Part shown: positions 23,853 to 31,938 of the stretch, in pieces
Layout: each line of letters begins with the position of its first letter
Numbering within the stretch: position 1 is the stretch's first letter
Source of the DNA: JAGVSZ01 sp963747775
GTDB taxonomy: Bacteria > Pseudomonadota > Gammaproteobacteria > Burkholderiales > SG8-39
Length of the DNA: 64,000 nucleotides
Direction of reading: 5' to 3'
Assembly (NCBI GenBank): GCA_963747775.1
Contig: CAVVGT010000018.1
Location: 15,355-79,354, forward strand
The notes under the pieces: generated by a model
What the model saw: only the letters and a program-made list of their open reading frames with translations
Database searches by the model: none
Told to the model about the DNA's origin: nothing
Translations under genes and position numbers: made by a program

Positions 23853-24686
23853 ATGACCTCCGTCCTGCGCTGCGGCCGCTACCCGCTCGCCCTCGACCGG
23901 CCGCTCGTGATGGGCATCGTCAACGTCACGCCCGACTCGTTTTTTGACGGCGGGCGGCACGCCGAAGCGCGTGCGGCGGTGGTGCACGCCCGACGGCTCA
24001 TCGATGAGGGCGCGGACATCGTCGACGTCGGCGGCGAGTCGAGCCGCCCCGGGGCAGCGCCGGTATCGACCGACGAAGAACTCGGGCGCGTCCTGCCGGT
24101 GCTCGAGGGGCTGGCCGGTCTCGGGGTGCCGATCTCCGTGGACACCACGCGACCCGAGGTGATGCGCGAGGCGCTCGCGCGCGGCGCGACGATGATCAAC
24201 GACATCACTGCGCTCGCGGTGCCCGGCGGCGCCGAGATCGTCGCCCAATCCGGCGCGGCGGTATGCCTCATGCACATGCAGGGCGAGCCCCGCACGATGC
24301 AGGAAGATCCGGTCTACGGCGACGTCGTCGCCGAGGTCCGCGACTTCCTGGCTGTCCGCGCGGCGGCGTGCGTCGCCGCCGGCGTCGCCCGCGAGTGCAT
24401 CGTCGTCGATCCCGGCTTCAGCTTCGGCAAGACCACCGCGCATAATCTGCGGCTCCTGGCACATCTGGACGCGATCGCGGCGCTCGGCTACCCGGTGCTG
24501 GTGGGCTTGTCGCGCAAGTCGAGCCTCGGTCGCATCACCGGCAAGACACCCGACGATCGGCTCCCGGCGAGCGTGACCGGCGCGCTGCTCGCCGTGCAGC
24601 GGGGCGCGGCGATCGTGCGCGCTCACGACGTCGCGGCGACGCGTGACGCGCTCGCCGTCCTCGCCGCGGTGGAAGGGCAGCAATGA
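23853..24686 (+). CDS. folP: Dihydropteroate synthase
   Basis: FolP joins p-aminobenzoate to the pterin diphosphate in folate synthesis. The 277-residue protein has the two classic signatures MGIVNVTPDSFFDGG (near residue 20) and GADIVDVGGESSRPGA (near 50), plus DPGFSFGKTTAHNLRLL and the C-terminal RAHDVAATRDAL. It is thus a true DHPS, in contrast to the larger DHPS-like protein of the H4MPT cluster. The ATG at 23853 gives the usual length; a GTG at 23826 is possible. It follows the xox operon by 33 bases and may be read from it. Confidence 0.92.
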   Translation: MTSVLRCGRYPLALDRPLVMGIVNVTPDSFFDGGRHAEARAAVVHARRLIDEGADIVDVGGESSRPGAAPVSTDEELGRVLPVLEGLAGLGVPISVDTTRPEVMREALARGATMINDITALAVPGGAEIVAQSGAAVCLMHMQGEPRTMQEDPVYGDVVAEVRDFLAVRAAACVAAGVARECIVVDPGFSFGKTTAHNLRLLAHLDAIAALGYPVLVGLSRKSSLGRITGKTPDDRLPASVTGALLAVQRGAAIVRAHDVAATRDALAVLAAVEGQQ

Positions 24687-24881
24687 ACGTGGAGAGGCGC
24701 GACAAGCCCTTGTGGTCCGCAATAATTTGATCGGCGGCATCTGACTTACCTAGCGTGCGCGCGTGTGGTGTTCGGAAACTCAACCGGATGTGATCGCTTT
24801 TAGATTGGCTTCCGGGTGATCGAAGAACATATGCGCGAGCGCCTGGGGAGTGCCGGAACACGATGAGCCGGCTTCCGCTCG

Positions 24882-25427
24882 TCACTCGGGCGCTCTCGGC
24901 GCGAACCACATCCGGCGCAGGAGCCCGTCGCGATCGATCACGCCGTGCTTGAGCGCGGCGGCAACGTGGATCGCGATGAGGACGATGAAGAGCACGGCGA
25001 GTGCCTTGTGGGTGCCGTTGAAGAGCGCGTAGATCTGGCGGTCCTCGTAGCCCCAGGGCGGGAACTCGACGAGGCCGAAGTACTTGATGCCGAACTTGCT
25101 GAAGTTGGTCGCGACGTAGCCGGAGAGGGGCATCCCGATCATGCAGAGGTAGAGCAGCGCATGGCTCGCGCGGGCGGCGATCCGCTCCCACCGCGCCATC
25201 GTGTCCGGCAGCGCGGGCGGCCGGTGCGTCAGCCGCCAGTACAGACGGAAGAGGATCAGGACGCCGAGGGTGATGCCGACCGACTTGTGGAAGTTGACCC
25301 AGACGGTGCGCCCGGGGGTGTTGCGCGGCACTTCGCCGAGGTAGAGGCCGAGCGCGATCTGGCACAGGATCCCAACCACGAGGATCCAGTGAAGCGAAAC
25401 GGCGACGGTGTCGTAGCGGCTGGGCAT
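24882..25427 (-). CDS. Cytochrome b561 family membrane protein
   Basis: A 181-residue inner-membrane dihaem cytochrome b of the b561 (CybB) type, which exchanges electrons between quinol and periplasmic partners or superoxide. Four hydrophobic segments are visible (about 12-30, 48-64, 89-108, 142-160). The haem-ligand His candidates are in SLHWILV, NFHKSVG, ASHALLYL and AIHVAAALKH. The 195 bases between folP and this gene hold no recognisable gene. No partner gene lies beside it. Confidence 0.88.
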   Translation of the reverse strand: MPSRYDTVAVSLHWILVVGILCQIALGLYLGEVPRNTPGRTVWVNFHKSVGITLGVLILFRLYWRLTHRPPALPDTMARWERIAARASHALLYLCMIGMPLSGYVATNFSKFGIKYFGLVEFPPWGYEDRQIYALFNGTHKALAVLFIVLIAIHVAAALKHGVIDRDGLLRRMWFAPRAPE

Positions 25428-25513
25428 CGCTCTGCGCCAGCGCGCGGGAAGAATGCGCGCCCCGCTCTAGCGGGTTCTAGCGGGCCGCCAGTCTAGCACT
25501 GCGCTCGGGCGGG

Positions 25514-26287
25514 TCAGTCGCTGCGCCGCGGCAGCGCTCGCACCCGCATCACCGCCGCGGTGCGCGTTTCCACGCCGAGCTTCTCGTAGATCCGTTCGAG
25601 GTGCTTCTCGACGGTGCGCGGGCTCGCGCTGAGGATTGCCGCGATGTCGCGGTTGGTCTTCCCGGCTGCGACCCAGTCGAGCACCTCGCGCTCGCGCGGG
25701 GTGAGCGGGGCCGCGGCGCGGTCGAAGGGCGCGTCGGCCGGGAGGTCGCGCGTGCCCTCGGCCGCGCATCCTAGACGATAGAGGTTCGCGAGATGCGGCC
25801 GGATGAGCTCGGCGAGGTCGCGATCGCGGTCGCTGAACCCGGCTCCGCTCCGGTTGAGAACGAAGCTCACCAGGAACCTTCGGTCGACGTGGATCGGCAC
25901 GGCCATCACGTGGTCGATGCCGATCTTCCGGTAGTACTCGTTGAAGAGCGGGGTGCCGCGGAACGCGCCGTCCGGCAGCAGGTCGTCGATGCGTTTCGTC
26001 GTCGCCGCGCGGTTGCGCCCGTGCTCGCATACGAGGGGATGGACGTCGAAGTAGTGATCGAACACGTCGATGTCGCGCCGCGAGATCGCGGCGGCATGGT
26101 CGCTGACCACCGACCGGTGTCCGCTATCGAGGTCGCACGTCGAGAGGGTCGTCAGGTCGGCGCCGATCAGTTTGGGAAGGCACTCGACGCCGCGGCGCGC
26201 GAACTCGTCGCCCGTGGAGCACGCCTCGCCGATCGCGTGCAGCGTGTCGAGCGCGGCGTGCAGCTCACGGCTGGTCAGTTGCTCCAT
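25514..26287 (-). CDS. LuxR-type regulator with an N-terminal GAF-like sensor
   Basis: A 257-residue transcription factor. The N-terminal half (about 10-175) is GAF-like, with MAVPIHVDRRFLVSFVLNRSG as its core. The C-terminal LuxR helix-turn-helix is APLTPREREVLDWVAAGKTNRDIAAIL, followed by SPRTVEKHLERIYEKLGV. No receiver domain is present, so a small ligand is the likely signal. The ATG at 26287 is taken because the longer start at 26338 would run into the operator-like repeat. It is divergent from the TetR gene, and its target is unknown. Confidence 0.88.
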   Translation of the reverse strand: MEQLTSRELHAALDTLHAIGEACSTGDEFARRGVECLPKLIGADLTTLSTCDLDSGHRSVVSDHAAAISRRDIDVFDHYFDVHPLVCEHGRNRAATTKRIDDLLPDGAFRGTPLFNEYYRKIGIDHVMAVPIHVDRRFLVSFVLNRSGAGFSDRDRDLAELIRPHLANLYRLGCAAEGTRDLPADAPFDRAAAPLTPREREVLDWVAAGKTNRDIAAILSASPRTVEKHLERIYEKLGVETRTAAVMRVRALPRRSD

Positions 26288-26331
26288 GTCGCCCCCGTAG
26301 CGTCCGGAAGGGAGGAAACCGCGCCGGAAAC

Positions 26332-26368
26332 TTACCAACTAGTAGATTACTTGTCAACCAGTAGGTAA
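26332..26368. promoter_or_regulatory. Imperfect inverted repeat between the luxR- and tetR-type genes, candidate TetR operator
   Basis: TTACCAACTAGT (26332-26343) faces ACCAGTAGGTAA (26357-26368), with 10 of 12 positions pairing. The AT-rich repeat stands out from its GC-rich surroundings. It sits 65 bases upstream of the TetR-type start and 45 bases upstream of the LuxR-type start. TetR proteins commonly bind such dyads in their own promoter, so autorepression and control of both genes is a reasonable inference. Confidence 0.55.
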
Positions 26369-26432
26369 ATGGGTTGTAATGCGGCGGTCACGTCCTGCCG
26401 CAGCGGCGGGGCGACCACCGGCGGGAGCTCGG

Positions 26433-27011
26433 ATGCCTCGGGCAGCGAAGATCAGCGTGGACACGTCGCAGCGGATCCTGGACGTGGCCGAGCGGCTGGT
26501 GCAGACGCGTGGCTTCAACGGCTTCAGTTACGCGGACATCGCGAGCACCCTCGGCATCACAAAAGCGAGCCTTCACTATCACTTCTCCACCAAGGCCGAG
26601 CTCGGGCAGCGACTGATCGAGCGCTACGAGCAGCGCTTCCTGGACGCCCTGTCCGCGATCGACCGGAGCGGCGTCGATGGCCGCGAGAAGTTGCGCCGTT
26701 ACGCAGCGATCTACACGGACGTCCTGCGCAGCAATCGCATGTGCCTGTGCGGCATGCTGGCCTCCGACTACGCCACGCTGGCGAAGCCGGTCAAGGACGG
26801 CGTGAAGCACTTCTTCGACCGCAACGAGCACTGGCTCGTGGCGGTGCTCGAGGAGGGCCGCGCGTCCGGCACCCTGCGCTTCGCCGGGTCGCCCGAGGTC
26901 GCCGCGCGCGGGATCGTCGGCGCCCTCGAGGGCGCGATGATGCTCGCACGCTCCTACGGCGAAGTCGCGCGCTTCGAGGCCGTCGCCGATCGGCTGATCG
27001 CCGAGCTGTAG
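26433..27011 (+). CDS. TetR family transcriptional regulator
   Basis: A 192-residue repressor. The N-terminal DNA-binding domain is visible as SQRILDVAERLVQTRGFNGFSYADIASTLGITKASLHYHFSTKAEL (residues 11-56). The C-terminal ligand domain resembles the group with RMCLCGMLASDYATL, which contains two Cys that might be redox- or ligand-sensitive. The ATG at 26433 follows GGGAGCTCGG and gives the usual length. It is divergent from the LuxR gene across a candidate operator and is followed after 202 bases by cupin and VOC genes, which may be targets. Confidence 0.9.
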   Translation: MPRAAKISVDTSQRILDVAERLVQTRGFNGFSYADIASTLGITKASLHYHFSTKAELGQRLIERYEQRFLDALSAIDRSGVDGREKLRRYAAIYTDVLRSNRMCLCGMLASDYATLAKPVKDGVKHFFDRNEHWLVAVLEEGRASGTLRFAGSPEVAARGIVGALEGAMMLARSYGEVARFEAVADRLIAEL

Positions 27012-27213
27012 GCTTTCCCCGTCCGCGAGCCGGGCCATGGCCGATACCGCGCGGCGTCGGCCCTTTTCGCTTCGCGTCGCATTGATTCCAACCCCCGCAC
27101 CGAACGTCGGCCCGGTACGTAGGGCTACGCATTTCCCGGTTCCGCAGCGCGCCTTACAAATACGCCTACACCGGCGCTCAAGGCCGGCCACCCCCCTCAA
27201 CCGGAGGCCCGAT

Positions 27214-27585
27214 ATGGAAAAGGCTGAATGCAAGGATTTCAGGACGCCGGACGAGATCCGCGAGTTCCCGAAGGGCAGGCTCGAGCTGATCAAGATCGGC
27301 GGCGCGACGGTCGGCCGCGCCGTGTTCGAGCCGGGCTGGAAGTGGTCGAAATCGGTCCAGCCGCTCGTCAATACGAAGAGCTGCGAGGCGCCGCACTTCC
27401 AATATCACGTCTCCGGTGTCCTGCGGATCCTGATGGACGACGGCACGGAGTTCGACTGCCGGCCGGGTGAGGTTTCGCTGCTTCCCTCGGGTCACGATGC
27501 GTGGGTCGTGGGGAACGAGCCCGCGGTGGTCGTCGACTTCCAGGGAATGATCGACTACGCGAAGTCCCACGAGGCGCACGCTTGA
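27214..27585 (+). CDS. Cupin domain protein
   Basis: A 123-residue single-domain cupin with no signal peptide. Cupin motif 1 is represented by APHFQYHVSGVLRILMDDG and motif 2 by FDCRPGEVSLLPSGHDAWVVG. The usual second metal His of motif 1 is present as His in HFQYH. GGAGGC lies upstream of the ATG at 27214. The function cannot be given; small cytosolic cupins of this type are often annotated only by fold. It is followed by a VOC protein after 96 bases. Confidence 0.8.
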   Translation: MEKAECKDFRTPDEIREFPKGRLELIKIGGATVGRAVFEPGWKWSKSVQPLVNTKSCEAPHFQYHVSGVLRILMDDGTEFDCRPGEVSLLPSGHDAWVVGNEPAVVVDFQGMIDYAKSHEAHA

Positions 27586-27681
27586 GGAGAAGGGCGCGGG
27601 ACGTGAAGCCATTTCAGGCGAGCGTCGCCGGTTTCACGCTCGCCACCCCGACCCGCTGATTCGATTGCAAAGGAGATGACC

Positions 27682-28116
27682 ATGCTGACTCATGCACCAG
27701 TGACGACCATGCTGCCCGTGAAGGATCTGGAGCGGGCGCGCGATTTCTATCTGAACAAGCTCGGCCTGGAGCCGCTCGGCCCGCGGCCGGACGGGAAGTT
27801 CCTGCTCCGCTGCAACGGCGGGGCGACGCTCGCGCTGTTCCCGAAGCCCGAAGGAACGAAGGCCGAGCACACCGCGGCGTCGTTCACCGTCGAGGACATC
27901 GTCGCGGCGGTTCGCGACCTGAAGGCGCGCGGTGTCGCGTTCCACGACTACGACCTGCCGGGGTTCAAGACGATCGAGCACGTGGCCATCGTCGGCTCCG
28001 ACAAGGCCGCGTGGTTCAATGACCCCGAGGGCAACATCCTCTGCGTGCACGAGGAGCTCGATCGCGCGCGGCCGGAAGCCGGCGCCGCGGCGGCACGCAC
28101 CGGGCGGCTCTGCTAG
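27682..28116 (+). CDS. VOC/glyoxalase family protein
   Basis: A 144-residue vicinal-oxygen-chelate protein with two beta-alpha-beta-beta-beta modules: VTTMLPVKDLERARDFYLNKLGLEPLG and VEDIVAAVRDLKARGVAFHDY. IEHVAIVGSDKAAWFNDPEGNILCVHE near the C-terminus holds a metal His/Glu pair. The ATG at 27682 is preferred because AAAGGAG at 27669-27675 is 6 bases upstream; the ATG at 27676 would have no spacing. The substrate is unknown. It is 16 bases before the next gene. Confidence 0.88.
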   Translation: MLTHAPVTTMLPVKDLERARDFYLNKLGLEPLGPRPDGKFLLRCNGGATLALFPKPEGTKAEHTAASFTVEDIVAAVRDLKARGVAFHDYDLPGFKTIEHVAIVGSDKAAWFNDPEGNILCVHEELDRARPEAGAAAARTGRLC

Positions 28117-28132
28117 TGGCGGGACGGCCGCG

Positions 28133-29068
28133 ATGAAGCCGCTTGCCTATCACGCCGGCCAGCGCGCGGTGCAGGACGAGGCGCAGACGCGCCGCGTCGC
28201 CGACAAGCTCGCGGACTGGGTGGGCCCGGTCCCGGACTTCGCGCGCGGGGCCGACCTCGTCGTCCTCGCGATGCCCGAGAACGGCCACGGTCTGCGGTTT
28301 GCGCTCGTTTCCGGCGCGGCGCCGCTCGTGCGCCTCGCCGACGGTCCGGAGCTCCGCCTCGAACTGCCGGCCGGGCTCGCGGCACACGTGCAGACGCCGA
28401 CGGCGTGCGGCGGGCTCGTGATCAGCCTCGGGCTCGCGCGGCGCGCACGGATCAACGGCTTCCTCTACGGGCGCGCCGCGGCGCCCGAACTGGTGGCCAC
28501 CGAAGCGTTCACGCTCTGCCGGAAGTACTTCGCGCCGTCGCTCCCGGTCTGCGACGCGCCGCTGCGCGTCGGCCCGGTGGTGCGGGAACCGCTCGCGCTC
28601 GATCACCCCCTGCTTGCCGCGGTGCTGGCGCGGACCGAAACCTCGTTCCTCGCGACGGTCAGCCCGGACGGGATGCCGGACGTCGCGCATCGCGGCGGCG
28701 CGCCCGGCTTCCTCGAGTACGACCCGGCCGCGCGCGAGCTGCGCTGGAGCGAGTACGTCGGCGACGGCGTGTTCAAGAGCGCGGGGAACCTTCGCGCGAC
28801 CGGGACGATGGCGTTGCTGGCGCTGGACCTGGCGAGCGGCGACGGCGTCTGCCTGTACGGGCGCGGCGACTATCGGAACACGCGCGCGGACCGTGGCCGC
28901 GAGGACGCGCTGGTGCAGCACCGCGAGGACCACCCCCAGCAGGGCGTGACGCGCTGCGAGATCGTCCGGGCGGAGCGCCTGCGCGACGTGCTGCATCCGC
29001 GCCGTCGCGTGGACCGCGTGCCGCGGATTACTTCACGCTCGACAGTGCCCGAGCAGAAGCCGCAGTGA
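28133..29068 (+). CDS. Pyridoxamine 5'-phosphate oxidase-fold (FMN-binding split barrel) family protein
   Basis: A 311-residue two-part protein. The C-terminal half carries a flavin-binding split-barrel domain: TETSFLATVSPDGMPDVAHRGGAPGFLEYD, then WSEYVGDGVFKSAGNLRATG and ALLALDLASGDGVCLYGRG. The N-terminal half (FALVSGAAPLVRLADGPELRLEL, GLVISLGLARRARINGFLYG) looks like a second, related barrel. The reaction is unknown; such proteins reduce or oxidise diverse substrates with FMN or F420. It probably forms a transcript with the VOC gene upstream. Confidence 0.78.
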   Translation: MKPLAYHAGQRAVQDEAQTRRVADKLADWVGPVPDFARGADLVVLAMPENGHGLRFALVSGAAPLVRLADGPELRLELPAGLAAHVQTPTACGGLVISLGLARRARINGFLYGRAAAPELVATEAFTLCRKYFAPSLPVCDAPLRVGPVVREPLALDHPLLAAVLARTETSFLATVSPDGMPDVAHRGGAPGFLEYDPAARELRWSEYVGDGVFKSAGNLRATGTMALLALDLASGDGVCLYGRGDYRNTRADRGREDALVQHREDHPQQGVTRCEIVRAERLRDVLHPRRRVDRVPRITSRSTVPEQKPQ

Positions 29069-29113
29069 GCGGCACCCAGTGACCGACGTTTCCCGTAACC
29101 GAAAGGAGGAACC

Positions 29114-29569
29114 ATGAAGAACCGGTGTTGCGCGGTCGCGGCCGCGGCCGTCCTCGTGCTGGTGCCGACGTTCTCGCCGGCGGCGTTCGCGCAGGGCGCG
29201 GCGAAGACGGCCTTCACGCCCGCGGCGGACCTGAAGTGGATCGGAGCGGGCGTTCCCGGCGTGGCGAGCGCGCGGGTCAAGGGCGACATGGCGAAGGGCG
29301 CCAGCCATTTCTATCTGCGCTACGCGGCGGGGTTCGTTGCGCCCGTTCATCATCACTCCCCGGACCACTATGTCACGACGGTAACGGGAGACCTGGTCCT
29401 CATCGTGGACGGCAAGGAGCATCGGCTCCCGCCCGGCTCCTACTTCGCTTTCACCGGCAAGGCCAAGCATGTCGCTAGATGCGAGGGCAGCCAGGACTGC
29501 GTGATGTTCATCGACGCCCGCGGCCCCTGGGATGTCGTGCTGGCGAACAAGCCGCAAGCCGGGAAGTAG
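29114..29569 (+). CDS. Secreted cupin domain protein
   Basis: A 151-residue protein with a signal peptide (RCCAVAAAAVLVLVPTFSPAAFAQ, cleaved near 27). It carries a cupin domain with PVHHHSPDHYVTTVTGDLVLIVDGKEHRLPPGSYFAFTGKAKHVARCEG. The His cluster (HHHSPDH) and the later His are typical metal ligands. GAAAGGAGG just before the ATG is a strong ribosome binding site. Function is unknown; the location is periplasmic by the signal. Confidence 0.82.
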   Translation: MKNRCCAVAAAAVLVLVPTFSPAAFAQGAAKTAFTPAADLKWIGAGVPGVASARVKGDMAKGASHFYLRYAAGFVAPVHHHSPDHYVTTVTGDLVLIVDGKEHRLPPGSYFAFTGKAKHVARCEGSQDCVMFIDARGPWDVVLANKPQAGK

Positions 29570-29704
29570 GCGGGATCGCGGGCGGGGGCGCCCGGGATGT
29601 CAATGAATCACAAAAGGGCGGCCCCTAGTACCCACTTCGCCACGAGCGCGGCGCGTACTCTGGACCTGGGTCGATCGGACCCGGGACTACGCGGAGGACG
29701 CGCC

Positions 29705-29902
29705 ATGGAATCGCTCGCATCGCTGGTCGACGTGCTGTTCACGCTCGGCCAGCTGGCATCCCTGGGGTTCGCGGGATACGGCGGATGGCTTGCCTTCAGC
29801 CACGCCCAGGGCTTTCTTCAGGAAGGCCAAGGCCGGTTCGAGCATCGCCACGCGCGGCGCGCGCGGCTCGCGCCGCGCGACATCGCCGGGATGACGCGCT
29901 GA
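29705..29902 (+). CDS. Short single-pass membrane protein (hypothetical)
   Basis: A 65-residue product with one hydrophobic segment (VDVLFTLGQLASLGFAGYGG) and a basic tail (FEHRHARRARLAPRD). GGAGGA at 29693-29698 is well spaced from the ATG at 29705, which supports translation. I recognise no family. The gene converges on the tctC-type gene, 6 bases away. Confidence 0.5.
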   Translation: MESLASLVDVLFTLGQLASLGFAGYGGWLAFSHAQGFLQEGQGRFEHRHARRARLAPRDIAGMTR

Positions 29903-29908
29903 CGCGCG

Positions 29909-30877
29909 TCAGTTGAGCTTCGCTCCCGACGCCTTTACCGCCGGCGCCCAGCCGGTGATCTGGTTCTGAACGAACGCCTGGAAGTCCGCCTGCGACATCT
30001 TCTGGACGGCGAAGCCGAGCTCGTTGAGGCGCTTCACGAAGTTCGGGTCGTCGAGCGACTCCTGGATCGCGGCGTGCAGCCGCTTGACGACCGGCTCGGG
30101 CAGGCCGGCCGGACCCGAGATGCCGACGAAGTTCTCGGCCACCAGGAACGCCATTCCCTCCTCGGTCACGCTCGGCACGTCGGGCGCGATCGCCGCGCGC
30201 GCGCGTGAGGTCACCGCGATCGGACGGAGCTTCCCGGACTTGATGTGCGGCACGTTCTGCGGGAGCGTGTCGAACGAGAAGCTGAGGCTGCCGCCGATGA
30301 GGTCGGTGATCATCGGCGCGCTGCCCTTGTAGCCGACGTGTTCGATGTTCACGCCCGCTTCCTTCTTGAACATCTCGCCGAGGATGTGCCCGATCGACCC
30401 GATTCCGCCGGAGCCGAAATTCACGGGGTTCTTCTGCGCCTTGATCCAGGCGACCAGCTCCTTCATGTTCTTCACCGGCACCGAGGGGTGCACCATGATC
30501 ACGTCGGGCACCACCGCGACCAGGCTCACGTGCGTGAAGTTCTTGATCGAATCGTAGGGCGGGGGCGTGAGCATCGTCGGCGAGAGCGAGATCGGCGTGG
30601 TGTTCGACACCAGCAGGTTGTAGCCGTCCGGCGCCGCGCGCGCGATCTCCGCCGCCGCGATCGTGCCGCCGGCGCCCGGCTTGTTGTCGACGATCACCGG
30701 CTGGCCGAGCTTCGCCGCGAGCGGCACGGCAAGGGCGCGCGCCACGATGTCGCTCGAGCCGCCCGGCGAGAATGTCACCACCAGCCGCACCGGCTTCACG
30801 GGCCACTGCTGGGCGACTGCGGACGTGGCCGCGAGCGAACACGCAGCGATGAGGATGCCGGCGAGCTTCTTGAGCAT
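29909..30877 (-). CDS. Bug/TctC family tripartite tricarboxylate-type periplasmic receptor
   Basis: A 322-residue periplasmic binding protein of the Bug family, which is strongly expanded in Burkholderiales. A signal peptide (LAGILIAACSLAATSAVAQ) is followed by the diagnostic PVKPVRLVVTFSPGGSSDIVARALA and VIVDNKPGAGGTIAAAEIA loops. NFGSGGIGSIGHILGEMF and HVGYKGSAPMITDLIGG follow. The ATG at 30877 follows AAGGAGAG. No tctA/tctB membrane genes are beside it, so it is an orphan receptor, as most Bug proteins are. The ligand is unknown. Confidence 0.93.
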   Translation of the reverse strand: MLKKLAGILIAACSLAATSAVAQQWPVKPVRLVVTFSPGGSSDIVARALAVPLAAKLGQPVIVDNKPGAGGTIAAAEIARAAPDGYNLLVSNTTPISLSPTMLTPPPYDSIKNFTHVSLVAVVPDVIMVHPSVPVKNMKELVAWIKAQKNPVNFGSGGIGSIGHILGEMFKKEAGVNIEHVGYKGSAPMITDLIGGSLSFSFDTLPQNVPHIKSGKLRPIAVTSRARAAIAPDVPSVTEEGMAFLVAENFVGISGPAGLPEPVVKRLHAAIQESLDDPNFVKRLNELGFAVQKMSQADFQAFVQNQITGWAPAVKASGAKLN

Positions 30878-30988
30878 GGGTCTCTCCTTCGGATTCGTGC
30901 GGCGCACGCCCGCGCCGACGAAGCGCGGACGCTACGCCCGCCGCCGGGTGTCGTCAACATACGCAAATACGTTCCGGATTGTGGAAAC

Positions 30989-31324
30989 TCAGGACTTGGC
31001 GGGCGGCGGCTTGGGGCAGAGCTTCGCCGGGCAGGGGAAGCGGTAGTACCGCTCGTTCAGGTACACCGTGACGCCGTCGATCTGCGCGCCGCCCCAGCCG
31101 GTCTTGAGCTGCGCGCTGAAGGACGCCACGCGGCCGCGCGCCGCCTCGAAGGTGAGCGCCTTGCGCGAGTTGTCGTTGTGCACGCTGTCGTTGTGGCAGC
31201 CTCCGCAACGCGCTTCGTAGAGCGCGCGGCCGCGCGCCGGGTCGGCGGCGGACGCGGCGCCGGCGACGCACAGCGTCGCGATCGCGGTGGCCAGCAGCGC
31301 GGCGCAGAGCTTCTTCTCAGTCAT
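30989..31324 (-). CDS. Small c-type cytochrome without a methionine ligand
   Basis: A 111-residue periplasmic monohaem protein. The signal peptide ends near ASAAD, and the haem motif is CGGCH (residues 40-44). Apart from the start codon there is no Met at all, so the usual His/Met ligation is impossible; His49 or another residue, or an open site, must serve. Two further Cys near the C-terminus (RFPCPAKLCPK) are unusual. The ATG overlaps the stop of the upstream gene by 8 bases, so the two are coupled. Its role is unknown. Confidence 0.8.
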   Translation of the reverse strand: MTEKKLCAALLATAIATLCVAGAASAADPARGRALYEARCGGCHNDSVHNDNSRKALTFEAARGRVASFSAQLKTGWGGAQIDGVTVYLNERYYRFPCPAKLCPKPPPAKS

Positions 31325-31895
31325 TGCGGGATTCCCTTTCAGGCAGCCTGAAGCGCTCGCGCAGCAGCGGCCGTCTCACGTCGAAGTCGAGGAACATGAA
31401 CTGGCGCTCCGGGTCGGTGACGAGGCCGTGGGTGCGCTCATACGGGTGCTCGCGCGCCGTCCGCCCTTCGGGCACCAGCGCGTGCCTGCGGTACGGATCG
31501 AGGAGCAGGATTTCGCCGGCGTCGTGACGCGTCGCGCGGCTCGTCCGGTCGACCACGCCGAGCCGGCCCGAGTGTGCCACAACGATCACGAAGTACACCC
31601 CGGGGAACCGGAACCGGTCGTCGTGCAGGGCGATCGGGCCGCAGCCATAGGCCTGGAAGAGGTCCATCGGCATCCAGGCCGTCGGGATCGCGAGCTGCGC
31701 CGCGATCTGCCTGCGCAGCGCGTCGACGAACGCGAACGACGTGTGCGCGTAGAGCTTCTCGAGCGCCGTGGTCTCCTCGGCGGGGAAGCCCTCAGGATAG
31801 AGTTCTTGCGCGCGCGCGTAGAGGTCGCGCAGCGGTTCGTCGAAGCCGTCCACGCGCAGGCCGGTGCGCACGAGCGTCGCGTAGCGGTGTCCCAT
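31317..31895 (-). CDS. Uncharacterised protein coupled to a c-type cytochrome
   Basis: A 192-residue cytosolic protein I do not recognise with confidence. A double-stranded beta-helix-like part, GPIALHDDRFRFPGVYFVIVVAHSGRLGVVD, continuing to EILLLDPYRRHALV, carries a His-x-Asp pair reminiscent of cupins or Fe(II)-dependent oxygenases. The N-terminal third is helical. It overlaps the cytochrome gene by 8 bases and is divergent from the EamA gene across 43 bases. Confidence 0.7.
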   Translation of the reverse strand: MGHRYATLVRTGLRVDGFDEPLRDLYARAQELYPEGFPAEETTALEKLYAHTSFAFVDALRRQIAAQLAIPTAWMPMDLFQAYGCGPIALHDDRFRFPGVYFVIVVAHSGRLGVVDRTSRATRHDAGEILLLDPYRRHALVPEGRTAREHPYERTHGLVTDPERQFMFLDFDVRRPLLRERFRLPERESRND

Positions 31896-31938
31896 GGGGC
31901 GGATTATCGGTTACAGTCGCCCGCCCGAACGAGCGCCG

